A stretch of DNA of 64,000 bases from Zygnema cylindricum (GCA_037447655.1 JBBHKE010003435.1:12616-76615); one strand, 5' to 3'. Positions 11,249 through 21,936 are shown, counted from the stretch's first letter. Made by a program: numbers and translations. Notes: generated by a model not told the origin, from the sequence alone.

Positions 11249-12599
11249 CAGAGGTCGCAAAAGTCAAAAAAAATCATACCCGAAACCGACCGTTTTTTTT
11301 TTCAAAATCTGAGTAACCGACGCCCGACCGAGTTTTGTCACGCTCCAAAATTGTTAACCGTTAACCGACCGTCGTTTACGAAAAAAAAAATTAACCGAAT
11401 CTTGATTTTTCGCGACTAACCGTGCCCGCCCGTAACCGAAAAAGTACAAAATTAATCAATGTACGACGGAATAAGCCAATAATTACGATTTGTCGCGTTC
11501 CTTAAGATTTGCGAAATGAATAGTGTTATTACACCGCGCATCGTTATTAGTGTCAAAGTTTAAATAGTGTGGAAGTAAATATACCGTCATTGACGCTAAT
11601 TAAGATTTTTTTTTTTTTTTTTAAAAAGGTGTATTCTAATTTCGGCGTTTATGCTAATTTGGGAACAGCAAAAATGGAATATTCGCTGTACGATTATACA
11701 CATTAATATATGTAGCCGTACAAAATATTTAAAATCGTACGCCGTCGTGAAATTTAAATATCCGTACATGTAAGACTAATTTACGTGTCAGAACAATCCC
11801 GTTTTTGTAGCGCACGATCCTATGCGTGCGCGTCTGATTTAACTCATTTTTTGTAAAATTTTCACTTGAAAAGGTACATTTGTGTACGGTCTGACATCGA
11901 CCGTACACCACACTATTTATATATTATTGTAATTCGTCCTTTACGCTATTTTGTACGGTACCTTAATTAACGTCAAGGAAAAATTAAAATCATGTATCCT
12001 ATTTGAGGAAAAAAATCAAAATTTTAATAACCCAAATTAGTGTCGTTGACACTAATAGCGATGCGCGGTGTACCGTGTCAGATTTGCGACGCTTTGTCGC
12101 GTTCCCTAAGATTTGCGAAATGAATAGTGTACTACTGTGTCAGATTTGCGACGCTTTGTCGCGTTGCCTAAGATTTGCGAAATGAATACTGTACTACCGT
12201 GTCAGATTTGAGACGCTTTGTCGCTTTCCCTAAGATTTTCGAAATGAATAGTGTACTACCGTGTCAGATTTGCGACGCTTTGTCGCGTTCACTTTGATTT
12301 GCGAAATAAATAGCTTACTACAGTACCGTGTCAGATTTGCGACGCTAATCATGATGCCACGTACTTCCACGATACCAAAAGTACAAAGAACAATAATGTT
12401 GGAAAAAAAAAGTACAAAATTTTCATTTTTTTTGGTTTTTTGTTTGACCGACCGTAACTGACCGTTTTTTTTTTCCTGGTGAGTCAACCGACCGTAACCG
12501 CCCGACCCCCAAAATTTTGCAACCGAATCCGTTCCGGATCCGGCGCGGGCGGTCGGTTAACGGTCGGTCACGGTTTCGGTTGACCGTTTGCGACCTCTG
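11249..12599. mobile_element. Second hAT-type element with perfect 8-bp duplication
   Basis: Ends are CAGAGGTCGCAAA and its complement TTTGCGACCTCTG. The flanks are GCGAGAGC at 11241-11248 and 12600-12607, identical. The interior is rich in GGTCGGTTAACGG-type repeats and a tandem 'GTGTCAGATTTGCGACGCTT' series (12075-12345, about 55-60 bp period). A 625-bp relative lies inverted at 32117-32741. No transposase. Confidence 0.85.
11532..12070. mobile_element. CACCG-family MITE inside the second hAT element
   Basis: Ends CACCGCGCATCGTTATTAGT and the matching complement, flanked by TA on each side. Comparison with neighbouring tandem units (AATAGTGTACTACCGTGTCAG) shows the uninterrupted target. 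TA duplication and TIR type point to a Tc1/mariner-like MITE. Confidence 0.7.
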
Positions 12600-12779
12600 G
12601 CGAGAGCCGAGCGGTTTTCATTTGTACGAATCGCACGCTTGTCGATTTCGAAGAAATGTTGGTTCGCGAAGCGTGACGCGATTTTTTCGTCCGCGGAAAT
12701 ATTTTATGTGTACGACGAACCGGCAATATTTCCGTACGAGACTTCAGTTTCAAGAGGTTTCGTTTCACTTTGCGTCTAA

Positions 12780-13888
12780 GGGCATGGTTACATCAGGAGG
12801 TCTCTGTAACAGTACGGACATCAAAATTTCTGTATTACAGAGGCCTCGGTTACATCGCGTATCGCGTGTTGTTTTATGAATGGCTCCACGTAAGTCGACG
12901 ATCAAATCTCTAAAATCGCAAAGATTTGAAAACCGACCATTTTCGTATGCAAATCCGTACTTGCGTACTTCACACGTGTACTTCGCAAGTGTACCGCGTC
13001 AATGTACCTCAGAGATCTCCTTCATAGCCTATACCCACCGGAGCATTTGATTTTCCGAAACTGATCGGAAAACGTACAAGTTTCGACGTCATCAAACATA
13101 GGCGCGAAAACAAACCTGCAGTATTGAATGTTCGAAGGACGACGACGGTGATTCAAAACCGGCAGTTGTTTCGCGCGAGTGCAATGAAATAGCCGTTCGA
13201 TGTTGTTTTGGCTACGTCAGCTTTTCGGCGAAATAGGCTACTTTAACCCGACTTCTACATCCGGCAATATTTTTTGTACAGTTTTTCATAGAAAGCCGTA
13301 TATTATTCGACCGTCCGTCTGTTGCGGAAGTGAATTTTTTCCCGTGGGAATAGGCTATGAATGAAAGGATCGCTGTTCGACAAATAGAAAGAAAGTTTTG
13401 CACGTACAAAGGATTTTAAAAGTTTCATATTTTATCAGAAAACGGAAAATCATCGGAATGGGAAATGCTCCGGTGGGAATAGGCTATCACTCTGCTGACT
13501 TTCAGGAAAAAACCGTATTTCTTTTCGGCAAAGATTTTACGGTCACCTTGTCCGAAGGCACGTGACTTTGGGGGGCGTGTGAAAAATTTCATTTTTCATC
13601 GGCGCACGTGTCTATCGTCCAAGTGTAACGAATTGACTGGTTCTGTATTGGTGAACCCACCTCCGCGAGGTGGGTTCACCAATACAGAGGCGCATGGAGC
13701 AATTGCTTCGCAGATGAAGACCAAAATGTAATCGGACGGTCGACGTCTTCTCCCGGATACTTGGAGAATCGTTATCCTTTTTCTGTAATGTTGTTTTCAA
13801 GAAACTCACGAAAAAATAGTACGGCATGGTACGGGAAAGTACAAAATTCTGTATTAAACATCACTTTTCGTCTGATGTAACCATTCCC
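12780..13888. mobile_element. PIF/Harbinger-like element with TAA duplication
   Basis: Ends GGGCATGGTTACATCAG and CTGATGTAACCATTCCC are inverted; TAA lies at 12777-12779 and 13889-13891. Three-base TWA duplications and GG-starting ends fit PIF/Harbinger. Related pieces lie at 21437-21790 (left part) and end at 21053 (right end, flanked by TTA). No transposase frame visible. Confidence 0.7.
13025..13486. mobile_element. 462-bp MITE, TCA duplication, empty site present in window
   Basis: Ends TAGCCTATACCCACCGGAGC and the inverted GCTCCGGTGGGAATAGGCTA. TCA flanks both sides (13022-13024, 13487-13489). The paralogous sequence near 21693 reads CCTTCACTCTGCTG with a single TCA, so it is the empty site. 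Nested inside the Harbinger-like element. Confidence 0.85.
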
Positions 13889-14271
13889 TAAGTTCAGTGT
13901 AACGCTTAGAGCGTTGTTCCATTAGGCGCTCTCTGTAAACGTCAAAAATCTGTTTACTGAGGCGATCGTTCCATTGTGTCGGGTCAGTAACCGACATTTG
14001 TTTTGCGTGGCACATTTTGATTGGTTCACGTAATAGATGCATACGATTCTGGTAATCTTCAAAGAATCCCTAAGAGCAAATTGTGACCACATATTTGTAC
14101 CAGCGAAAGGTAAAAAGTGACTTGTACGACGTATTGAATTAAATAAGTACGGGCGGACGAAACGTAAGATATGTAAAAGCGTACGAAAATGTCAGAATGG
14201 TTAGTGGATACCAACAGAAGCGTGAAACAATATCTTCCGTCAAAGATTTTCTTGCGGTTTCCGGTGGCCTC

Positions 14272-15320
14272 TGTAGAAACTAATGGTTTTATTAGTATTT
14301 TCTAGGTCTGAAAAGAAATATAGAAGTCGAGGCAGTCTATCTCTAACTTCTCTCTCCAACTCTCAAACTTGTCGCAGTCACTGAGAAATTGGAGAGGAAG
14401 CTAGAGCCATGGCTACCTTGGCTATCCTGAGGTTTACGGGAATTTTATATTAGGGTTTATATATTTAATTAAAATCTATGTGCCGGCGGCAGGATTTGAT
14501 CCTTGTACCTGCCGGCCGGCAGACACAATGTAGCCGGTAGCCCTAGCCGTTTCATCTAGAGGTAGTGTTACCTAGCATATAGTTTGATAATTATTTATAT
14601 ATGTATACAAGCGATAAACCATTTAACTAGAATTAATTACGGGATACATAGATCCAGTAATATGTAATGTACGACTTACGGTACGGACATAAATCAGTAC
14701 CGCGCATTTGTTTCGTAAATGAAACAAATACCGCGCATGTATTTATTACGGCTACGATTAAAGCCGAATTTAATCGGACGGCCGGGATTAGCGCCGAGAT
14801 CGCGGAGGAAGATTTCGGCGGTTTATGGCCATCGCCACATCGGATGACGCGTGGCAAAATTCCGTTGGATTGTGGAAACTCCGGAGATTATGGCACCGAA
14901 TCCGGATTTGACATGTGTCGACATTTTGGCCATGTCGTACAATGTCCGTACATAAAGTACACCGGCAGCTGTACTTTTGCGTACGGAACTCAATTCTGAT
15001 TGGTTCCGTACATCAGTAGATAGAGTCTGTGAGAGAGATAGGACTTAGAAAAATTAGAAGATAGGACCCTCTCTCCCAGAGAGCTTCTGTACAAAAGGTC
15101 AACTTTGACCCTCCATAACTTACTGCTCAGGGGAGCAAATTCAGAGATTCTTTTTGCTATCGACTCAGGGGAGTCTTGTCTTCACAGGGGTGAAGTTGGT
15201 CAGAGTTTTTGTCTGCCAGGGTGGCAGTTATATTTGCTTAAACACAAAGGGGTCAGGATGATCCTAGAGGCTTCTTGGAAGCTGTCCACTCTGAGGACTT
15301 ATGGAGGTCTCAGAGTTTCA
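14272..15320 (+). repeat. 5' LTR of the copia element
   Basis: Begins TGTAGAAACTAATGG and ends CAGAGTTTCA. It is internally rich in TACGG/CCGTAC words and carries a GC-rich inverted stretch (about 14480-14525). The last 20 bases contain the in-frame ATG (15301) that opens the polyprotein. Confidence 0.95.
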
Positions 15321-18300
15321 GGTTATGGGCCCACCCTCTAGGATTCCAATATTTAATGGAACTGGCTTCATATACTGGGAAAGTATGATGATAGGAGCTC
15401 TATGCGAAAAAAGGTTTTGGGGGATAGTGAGTGGACGATTGGGGCGTCCATCAAGTCTTGGAATTCCTCCAGGGTTTAAAGGAAGCAGATTCACCAGGAA
15501 AGAGGATTCACCTTCAACGGAGGAAACAAAGGAAGGAGAGGTGGTAGACAAAGGAAAGGAGAAGGAGGCGACCACACCAATAGCAACTGGTTTAGCATTC
15601 ATGTCACCTATTCCGAGGAACGAGGAGAATGATATTGAAACCTGGGACTTCAACAATATGGCGGCAAAGCACTTCATCCTACGCCATCTCACTCAAGGAC
15701 TTGCATGTCCTCATTTGCAGGTAGAGAGGGCATCCGATCTTTGGATGGCTCTCATAGAGATGTACCGAAGTGGTACGATTCGGCAACAACAGTTGGCTGA
15801 TCAGAAAGTTAAGGAGTATGTATACAAAGGGGGAAATATGTTGGATTTTTGCAATGAGCTTGCTACACTCTTCATGGAGCTAGAGAGTGCGGGTAAAGTT
15901 TTTAGTGAAAAAGAAAAAGTTAACTGTTTACTAATGAAGTTACCTGATGAGTTCGAGAACATAGTCAACCGTGTGCAGGACTTGCCGGACTCAAGGTGGA
16001 TATGGAACTCAGTGGTAGGGATGATTCTCGTTCGAGAGAATACGATTGAGATCCGAAGGGGAGGAAAGAGTGGCCAAGCCTTGGCAACAGCGACCGATTG
16101 GAGGAACAAGGATTCCCGGAAACCAGTTAGAAACTATGGGGGTAGGGAGCGGGAAAAACAGGTTGGCGAGTTCGAACCAAGGGCTCCCAAAGGTTTATGT
16201 CATTTTTGTAAGAAACCTGGGCACTATATGGCAGAGTGCACCAAGCTAACCGAGCTTCGGTTAAAGGAGGGGCAGACCGGTGGTACCCCGAGAGGAAAGA
16301 AAAAGGCCCTTGTCACACAGGTACTTGAGGCGGAATCCGAGGACGAGGACGATGAGCTCCTTTTGGATGAGGAGTTGGAGGCGAAAACTGAGGTTGAAAT
16401 TCCACGAAGGCAGAAATGTGCTTACGGTGGATTGAAAGGTGAAGCAGGCTGGATTATAGATTCAGGTGCCTCAATGCACATGTGTAAGGATAGACACCTG
16501 TTCACTAAGATAAGAAAGATTCCCACCGTAGAGATAGAGTACGGGGATGGGAGGATAGTCACCACTACTCTTGTAGGATCGGTAGATCTGAAAGTGTTAG
16601 TTGAAGGAAAGACATCCATATTAACATTCTCCGATGTATTGTTTATTCCGGAGCTGAACAAAAACCTTATCTCTACATCAGTATTAGATGATAATGGTTT
16701 TTTCACTAGCACTAGGGAAGGAGTCTTTACTGCTAGTTTTGAGGAGGATGTCTATTTCATTGCTGAGAAAGGTAGCCATGGGATGTTTAGGCTGATCTTA
16801 AGTAATGAAACGAAGAAACTTTATTATGCTGGTGTTCATGATATTATGATGTGGCATAAGAGGCTTGGGCATGTGAATCTAGATAAGTTAAGAGAGATGA
16901 AAAAGATGGGAGTGGTGGAAGGGATTCAGTTCAGTGAGAGTGATGATATAAGTGATTGTAGTGGGTGTGCTCAAGGTAAAGCACACAGATTACCCTTTCC
17001 AAAAACAGCCACCTACAAGGGAGAAAAACTTCTAGATCTAGTACACACAGATATTTGGGGACCGGCTAGAGTGCCCTCACCGGGGGGGAAGAGATTTATG
17101 ATGACTATAACTGATGATTGGTCTCGGTATTCCCGAGTATATTTTTTGAAAAACAAGTCAGAAGCTGAGGACTGTTTTAGACAATATAAAGCATGGAGCG
17201 AAAAACTCCATGAAACTCCAATCAAGAGAGTAAGGAGTGACAATGGTGGAGAGTATACTTCTAACCAGTTTGAGGATTTTTTGAGGGAAGATGGGGTTCA
17301 ACACCAAAAGACAGTGCCAGAAAATCCTGAACAGAATGGGGTAGCTGAAAGGTTAAATAGAACACTAAGTGATAGTGCTAGAAGTATGTTGTCGGATAAG
17401 AAGATAGGAAAAAGGTTTTGGGCAGAAGCAATGAACTGTGCTAATTACCTCAAAAATAGAGTTCTTACTTCAGCTATAAAAGATCAAACACCTTATGAGA
17501 GATGGACAGGCCGGAAACCAGACTTATCTCATTTAAAGGTTTTCGGCAGTCAAGTATTCAGTCTAGATACTGATCGGTCCAATTGGAAGCTAGATCCTAA
17601 GGGAAAACCGGGATACTTATTAGGATATGATGAGGATGTTAAAGGATATAGAGTTTATGATCTTAAAAGAGAAGATATAATCTTAGTAAAGCATCTAGTA
17701 GTTATGGATGAAGGAAAGTCTGTGGATCCCTTCAAATATACAAAGTCAGTAAAAATCAGATTTGAGTCAGAAAATTCTGATGACTTTGAGCTTCCTAACT
17801 ATCCAGGTTTTAGAGACGATGACATTCTTGCAGGAACAAATCAGACCGAAAAGGACTCGGCTGTGGAAACTCCAGTGACAACTCTACTCGAAGCGGAAGA
17901 CGTGGTGGAAATTGATTCGGAATCAAAGGATAGGGGAGAAGCCGAGTTTGTTCGAAAGAATCCACGAGAACCATCTATTCCGGCCTCAGATTTTGAGGGA
18001 GGGAGGAGAAGTAGCAAAAGACTGCAAGAAAAACAGGTTAATAACAAGGTAACTAAACTATCTCATCAAGATGAACCTCAAACTTATCGAGAGGCGATGA
18101 CTTGTCCAGAAAGAAACCGGTGGAAGACAGCCATCAATGAGGAGATGGCTTCAATCATGGCAGCCGATACTTGGGAGCTGGTGGACTGTCCACCTAACCG
18201 AAAACCAATCGGTTGTAAGTGGGTTTTCAAACTGAAACTGAACCCAGATAACATAATCGAGCGCTACAAGGCCAGATTAGTGGCAAAGGGATTTACACAA

Positions 18301-19659
18301 AAGGAAGGAATTGACTACGAGGAAACCTTTGCCCCGGTGGTCAGATTTCCCTCGGTCCGCATACTTCTCAGTTTAGCAGCGGCGGAAGACATGGAAGTGC
18401 ACCAGATGGACATCAAAACAGCCTTTTTGCATGGAGAATTAGAAGAGGAGATCTTCATGCGACAACCCGAAGGGTTTGTGGAAGAAGGAGAGGAGAGTAA
18501 GGTATGCCGGCTGATTAAATCTCTTTATGGTTTGAAACAGGCGCCCCGACAGTGGAATAAGAAGCTTGATGAGTTTCTTACCGGTCTAGGATATATTCGG
18601 ATCAGCTCAGATCACTCAATCTATGTTTTCGAAGATGAGGAAGGTTTTATATTTATTGCAATTTATGTTGATGATTTGCTTGTTTTAAGTAAATCAATGG
18701 AAAAAATTAATAAACTGAAAATCGATCTTAAGGGGAGATTTGAAATGAAGGATATGGGGGAAGCAAAATATATTTTGGGAATTCAAGTAGAGAGAGACCG
18801 AAAAAGAAAAATTATAAGATTGACTCAAAAGGAAGCAATAGGAAACATGCTTGAAAAATTTCAAATGGATAAAGCTAATAGTTGCACAACTCCAATGGAA
18901 TTGAAGAAGGGAAGTGAGGGGAGTGAGGAAGAAGGAGTCATAGTCTTAGACGAGGAATTATCTCCTGAAGAACAGAAGTTCATGCAGACTATTCCTTACA
19001 GGCAAGTAGTGGGAAGTCTAATCTATTTTATGAATTGTACCCGGCCGGATTTAGCTGCAGCTGTAGGAGTGCTGAGTAGAAGTCTAAATGCTCCCACTAA
19101 GAAGGATTGGGAGGCAGCTAAGAGAGTCCTTAGATACTTGGTAGGAACTAGAGATCTATGGTTGCATTTGGGTGGGGAGAATACTGACATCACTACTTGG
19201 AGTGATGCCAGTTATGGTGATGCTCCGATGAGGAGATGTACTTCTGGATATGTATTATATGTGGGTGATGGGGCTTGCTGTTGGAGTAGCAAACAGCAAA
19301 AGGTTATTGCTCAGTCCACCATGGAGGCTGAGTATATGGCCTCTTGCTCTGCTGTAAAAGAATTGATGTGGGTCAAGTCTTTGCTTGGTGAGCTTGGTCA
19401 CCTTAAGAGTGGTGTGCAGAAAATATTTTGTGATAATCAGGCAGCAATCGCTATTTCTGCCAATCCTAAACACCATTTTAAAGCCAAACACATGGACATC
19501 AGACTCAGCTTTGTTAGAGAGAAAGTAGAAAACAAAATAATCAGTTTAGAGTACAGACCAGATAGTGAGATGGTAGCAGATATGATGACCAAACCTGTGC
19601 CTTCCCCTAAGCTAATTTTTTGCAGGGAGAAGTGTGGTCTGAAATTAAAGATTGACTAG
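15301..19659 (+). CDS. gag-pol: Copia gag-pol polyprotein
   Basis: One uninterrupted 1452-residue frame, enough for every copia function. Gag with a CCHC zinc knuckle at about residues 300-313 (C-x2-C-x4-H-x4-C). Aspartic protease with DSGA at 387-390. Integrase with the HHCC start around 519-556 (MWHKRLGH, CSGC) and the catalytic triad D584, D647 and E683, giving D,D-35-E. Reverse transcriptase with QMDIKTAFLHG at about 1036 and YVDD at 1122-1125. RNase H with D1302, E1342 and D1378. The start at 15301 lies in U5 and is in frame through the primer site; a second ATG (15325) lies inside the primer site itself. All catalytic residues are present, so it may be active. A single frame means Gag excess must be set by another route than ribosomal frameshifting. 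Confidence 0.95.
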   Translation: MEVSEFQVMGPPSRIPIFNGTGFIYWESMMIGALCEKRFWGIVSGRLGRPSSLGIPPGFKGSRFTRKEDSPSTEETKEGEVVDKGKEKEATTPIATGLAFMSPIPRNEENDIETWDFNNMAAKHFILRHLTQGLACPHLQVERASDLWMALIEMYRSGTIRQQQLADQKVKEYVYKGGNMLDFCNELATLFMELESAGKVFSEKEKVNCLLMKLPDEFENIVNRVQDLPDSRWIWNSVVGMILVRENTIEIRRGGKSGQALATATDWRNKDSRKPVRNYGGREREKQVGEFEPRAPKGLCHFCKKPGHYMAECTKLTELRLKEGQTGGTPRGKKKALVTQVLEAESEDEDDELLLDEELEAKTEVEIPRRQKCAYGGLKGEAGWIIDSGASMHMCKDRHLFTKIRKIPTVEIEYGDGRIVTTTLVGSVDLKVLVEGKTSILTFSDVLFIPELNKNLISTSVLDDNGFFTSTREGVFTASFEEDVYFIAEKGSHGMFRLILSNETKKLYYAGVHDIMMWHKRLGHVNLDKLREMKKMGVVEGIQFSESDDISDCSGCAQGKAHRLPFPKTATYKGEKLLDLVHTDIWGPARVPSPGGKRFMMTITDDWSRYSRVYFLKNKSEAEDCFRQYKAWSEKLHETPIKRVRSDNGGEYTSNQFEDFLREDGVQHQKTVPENPEQNGVAERLNRTLSDSARSMLSDKKIGKRFWAEAMNCANYLKNRVLTSAIKDQTPYERWTGRKPDLSHLKVFGSQVFSLDTDRSNWKLDPKGKPGYLLGYDEDVKGYRVYDLKREDIILVKHLVVMDEGKSVDPFKYTKSVKIRFESENSDDFELPNYPGFRDDDILAGTNQTEKDSAVETPVTTLLEAEDVVEIDSESKDRGEAEFVRKNPREPSIPASDFEGGRRSSKRLQEKQVNNKVTKLSHQDEPQTYREAMTCPERNRWKTAINEEMASIMAADTWELVDCPPNRKPIGCKWVFKLKLNPDNIIERYKARLVAKGFTQKEGIDYEETFAPVVRFPSVRILLSLAAAEDMEVHQMDIKTAFLHGELEEEIFMRQPEGFVEEGEESKVCRLIKSLYGLKQAPRQWNKKLDEFLTGLGYIRISSDHSIYVFEDEEGFIFIAIYVDDLLVLSKSMEKINKLKIDLKGRFEMKDMGEAKYILGIQVERDRKRKIIRLTQKEAIGNMLEKFQMDKANSCTTPMELKKGSEGSEEEGVIVLDEELSPEEQKFMQTIPYRQVVGSLIYFMNCTRPDLAAAVGVLSRSLNAPTKKDWEAAKRVLRYLVGTRDLWLHLGGENTDITTWSDASYGDAPMRRCTSGYVLYVGDGACCWSSKQQKVIAQSTMEAEYMASCSAVKELMWVKSLLGELGHLKSGVQKIFCDNQAAIAISANPKHHFKAKHMDIRLSFVREKVENKIISLEYRPDSEMVADMMTKPVPSPKLIFCREKCGLKLKID
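15321..15335 (+). promoter_or_regulatory. Primer-binding site for half initiator tRNA-Met
   Basis: GGTTATGGGCCCACC starts right after the LTR. Its complement GGTGGGCCCATAACC is the anticodon arm of initiator tRNA-Met as I recall it for plants, not the 3' acceptor end (TGGTATCAGAGC-type site) used by most plant copia elements. This implies priming from a tRNA cut near position 39-40, as known for Drosophila copia and Ty5. Confidence 0.8.
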
Positions 19660-19672
19660 AAAATAAGGGGAG
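19660..19672 (+). promoter_or_regulatory. Polypurine tract
   Basis: AAAATAAGGGGAG lies directly before the 3' LTR and just after the stop codon; it would prime plus-strand DNA synthesis. Confidence 0.85.
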
Positions 19673-20721
19673 TGTAGAAACTAATGGTTTTATTAGTATT
19701 TTCTAGGTCTGAAAAGAAATATAGAAGTCGAGGCAGTCTATCTCTAACTTCTCTCTCCAACTCTCAAACTTGTCGCAGTCACTGAGAAATTGGAGAGGAA
19801 GCTAGAGCCATGGCTACCTTGGCTATCCTGAGGTTTACGGGAATTTTATATTAGGGTTTATATATTTAATTAAAATCTATGTGCCGGCGGCAGGATTTGA
19901 TCCTTGTACCTGCCGGCCGGCAGACACAATGTAGCCGGTAGCCCTAGCCGTTTCATCTAGAGGTAGTGTTACCTAGCATATAGTTTGATAATTATTTATA
20001 TATGTATACAAGCGATAAACCATTTAACTAGAATTAATTACGGCATACATAGATCCAGTAATATGTAATGTACGACTTACGGTACGGACATAAATCAGTA
20101 CCGCGCATTTGTTTCGTAAATGAAACAAATACCGCGCATGTATTTATTACGGCTACGATTAAAGCCGAATTTAATCGGACGGCCGGGATTAGCGCCGAGA
20201 TCGCGGAGGAAGATTTCGGCGGTTTATGGCCATCGCCACATCGGATGACGCGTGGCAAAATTCCGTTGGATTGTGGAAACTCCGGAGATTATGGCACCGA
20301 ATCCGGATTTGACATGTGTCGACATTTTGGCCATGTCGTACAATGTCCGTACATAAAGTACACCGGCAGCTGTACTTTTGCGTACGGAACTCAATTCTGA
20401 TTGGTTCCGTACATCAGTAGATAGAGTCTGTGAGAGAGATAGGACTTAGAAAAATTAGAAGATAGGACCCTCTCTCCCAGAGAGCTTCTGTACAAAAGGT
20501 CAACTTTGACCCTCCATAACTTACTGCTCAGGGGAGCAAATTCAGAGATTCTTTTTGCTATCGACTCAGGGGAGTCTTGTCTTCACAGGGGTGAAGTTGG
20601 TCAGAGTTTTTGTCTGCCAGGGTGGCAGTTATATTTGCTTAAACACAAAGGGGTCAGGATTATCCTAGAGGCTTCTTGGAAGCTGTCCACTCTGAGGACT
20701 TATGGAGGTCTCAGAGTTTCA
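19673..20721 (+). repeat. 3' LTR of the copia element
   Basis: Same 1049 bp as the 5' LTR with two visible substitutions. Confidence 0.95.
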
Positions 20722-21936
20722 GCATCCTCCCTGGCGGAAGGCACATGTCATATGCGACGTGTACCCATCTGGTCGCGCGGTCGTCGTGGATATTTGTTCC
20801 CTTTTCCACGAGGCACGACGGTATTCGTTCAGGCGCTGAGAATTGACCTACTCCGGGTCACTTGTTGCGAACTGGAAGTGTCAGACGACGACGAATCCGA
20901 TAATGCATCCGACGGTCCACGTTTCCGCCCATAAACGTGGAGAATCAAATCCCTCATTCAGTAGCCTTGTTTTTCTGACATATTTTTTTCTTTGGTACGG
21001 CACTGTACGAAAGAGTACGGCTTTCAGTAAACAACGTCATTTTCCCTAATGGAACCTTGCCCTTAGACGATTAAATTTCAATTTTGCGGCTAAATGCTCT
21101 CACCGTGGAGCTCACATAACGACAAAAAGTGACTGTATGCAACACTTTTTATTTACATGTGGTTGTCGCAGTTTTGTTACCGTAAACGTTCGCCGGCCGT
21201 GTGAATTGCTAAATTTATTATGACGGTCGACGTTCGCAAGCGCGGCATAATTTTAAGCGGTTGAAAAGTATTTTCAAAGTCAAAGTTGTTCAACCGATTG
21301 ACCGTCAAATTTGTACTCAACGGTGCTTTATTTGTACTTGTGTGTACTTCAAACGTACGTTTTTTGACAAAATGACGTAAGTGACTGTCCGCAACCAAAA
21401 AAGTCCTGTCATTATCAATTCCCTTACTTATTTGGGGTATGGTTACATCAGGTTATTTGGGGTATGGTTACATTTCTGTATTACAAAGACCTTGGTTACA
21501 CCGCGTATCGTCCGTAAACAAGTTTTTACATACGTGTTTTGATTTGAGTGGTTCCTTGTATGTTGACGATCAAATCTCTAAAATCGTCAAAAATGTGAAA
21601 ACCCACAATTTTCGTATGAAATCCGTACTTGTGTATTACGTACGTGTACTTCACAAGTGTACCGCGTCAATGTACCTCATAGATTTCCTTCACTCTGCTG
21701 ACTTTCAGGAAAAAACCATATTTCTTTTCGGCAAAGATTTTACGGTCACCTTGTCCGAAGGCACGTGACTTTGGAGACCTGTGAAAATTTTCATTTTTTT
21801 TTTCCAAATGCCTCGATATATTGGATATGCCTCGCGATATCTTGATTTTCTATATATCTAAGCGATATATCGATTATCGGGTTCTTGGAATTCGATATAT
21901 ATCGAATCGGCAAAAGGTCCTCGATACCCAACACTA
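20722..21936. other. Right arm of the hAT-type pile
   Basis: After the copia element comes about 330 bp that may hold a Ser-rich coding piece on the minus strand ('SDSSSSDTSSS' near 20900). A Harbinger-like right end follows at 21053 (TTA flank), then the inverted copy of 10525-10930, then a left part of the Harbinger-like element (21437-21790), then CGATA-rich hAT subterminal sequence. Confidence 0.5.

Larger units (their letters stand above)
12640..14042 (-). pseudogene. Coding exon split by three transposons (unknown protein)
   Basis: On the minus strand, after an acceptor-like TTTGCTCTTAG at about 14068, an open frame starts 'GFFEDYQNRMHLLREPIK'. It runs to 'RSKRYTELR', where the Harbinger-like element 12780-13888 interrupts it. 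Skipping that element and one TAA duplication, the same frame continues through 'RRKVKRNLLKLKSRTEIL' to 'KTARLS', where the hAT element 11249-12599 interrupts it, and then resumes and stops shortly after. The C-terminal part is strongly basic. A diverged inverted copy of the 'SKRYIELRRIVKRN' stretch lies at 10890-10960 (+). I do not recognise the family; it may be part of the host transposon's own protein. Confidence 0.4.
14272..20721 (+). mobile_element. Intact Ty1/copia LTR retrotransposon (6.45 kb)
   Basis: Two 1049-bp LTRs (TG...CA) flank a primer-binding site, one gag-pol frame in copia order (gag, protease, integrase, RT, RNase H) and a polypurine tract. I found only two LTR differences by eye (near 14643/20044 and 15259/20660), so the insertion is young. 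Flanking five-mers are GCCTC (14267-14271) and GCATC (20722-20726), four of five matching, a probable duplication with one change. Confidence 0.95.
10226..21936. mobile_element. Large hAT-type element (or nested pile) with terminal inverted repeats
   Basis: The left end TAGTGTTGGGTATCGG and right end CGATACCCAACACTA are inverted. Flanks CTAATATG (10218-10225) and CAAACATG (21937-21944) agree at 6 of 8 bases, consistent with a decayed 8-bp duplication. Left arm 10525-10930 is repeated inverted at 21060-21425. The interior carries a second hAT-type element, Harbinger-like elements and a copia element. Removing the copia element leaves about 5.3 kb. No hAT transposase domain was recognised, so classification rests on ends and duplication length. 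Confidence 0.6.

Noticed and set aside
14480-14570. tRNA-like stretch in the copia LTR (GGATTTGATCC near a GC-rich stem)
   Set aside because: On the minus strand it has a near B-box and weak A-box, but no cloverleaf with a 7-base anticodon loop can be formed.
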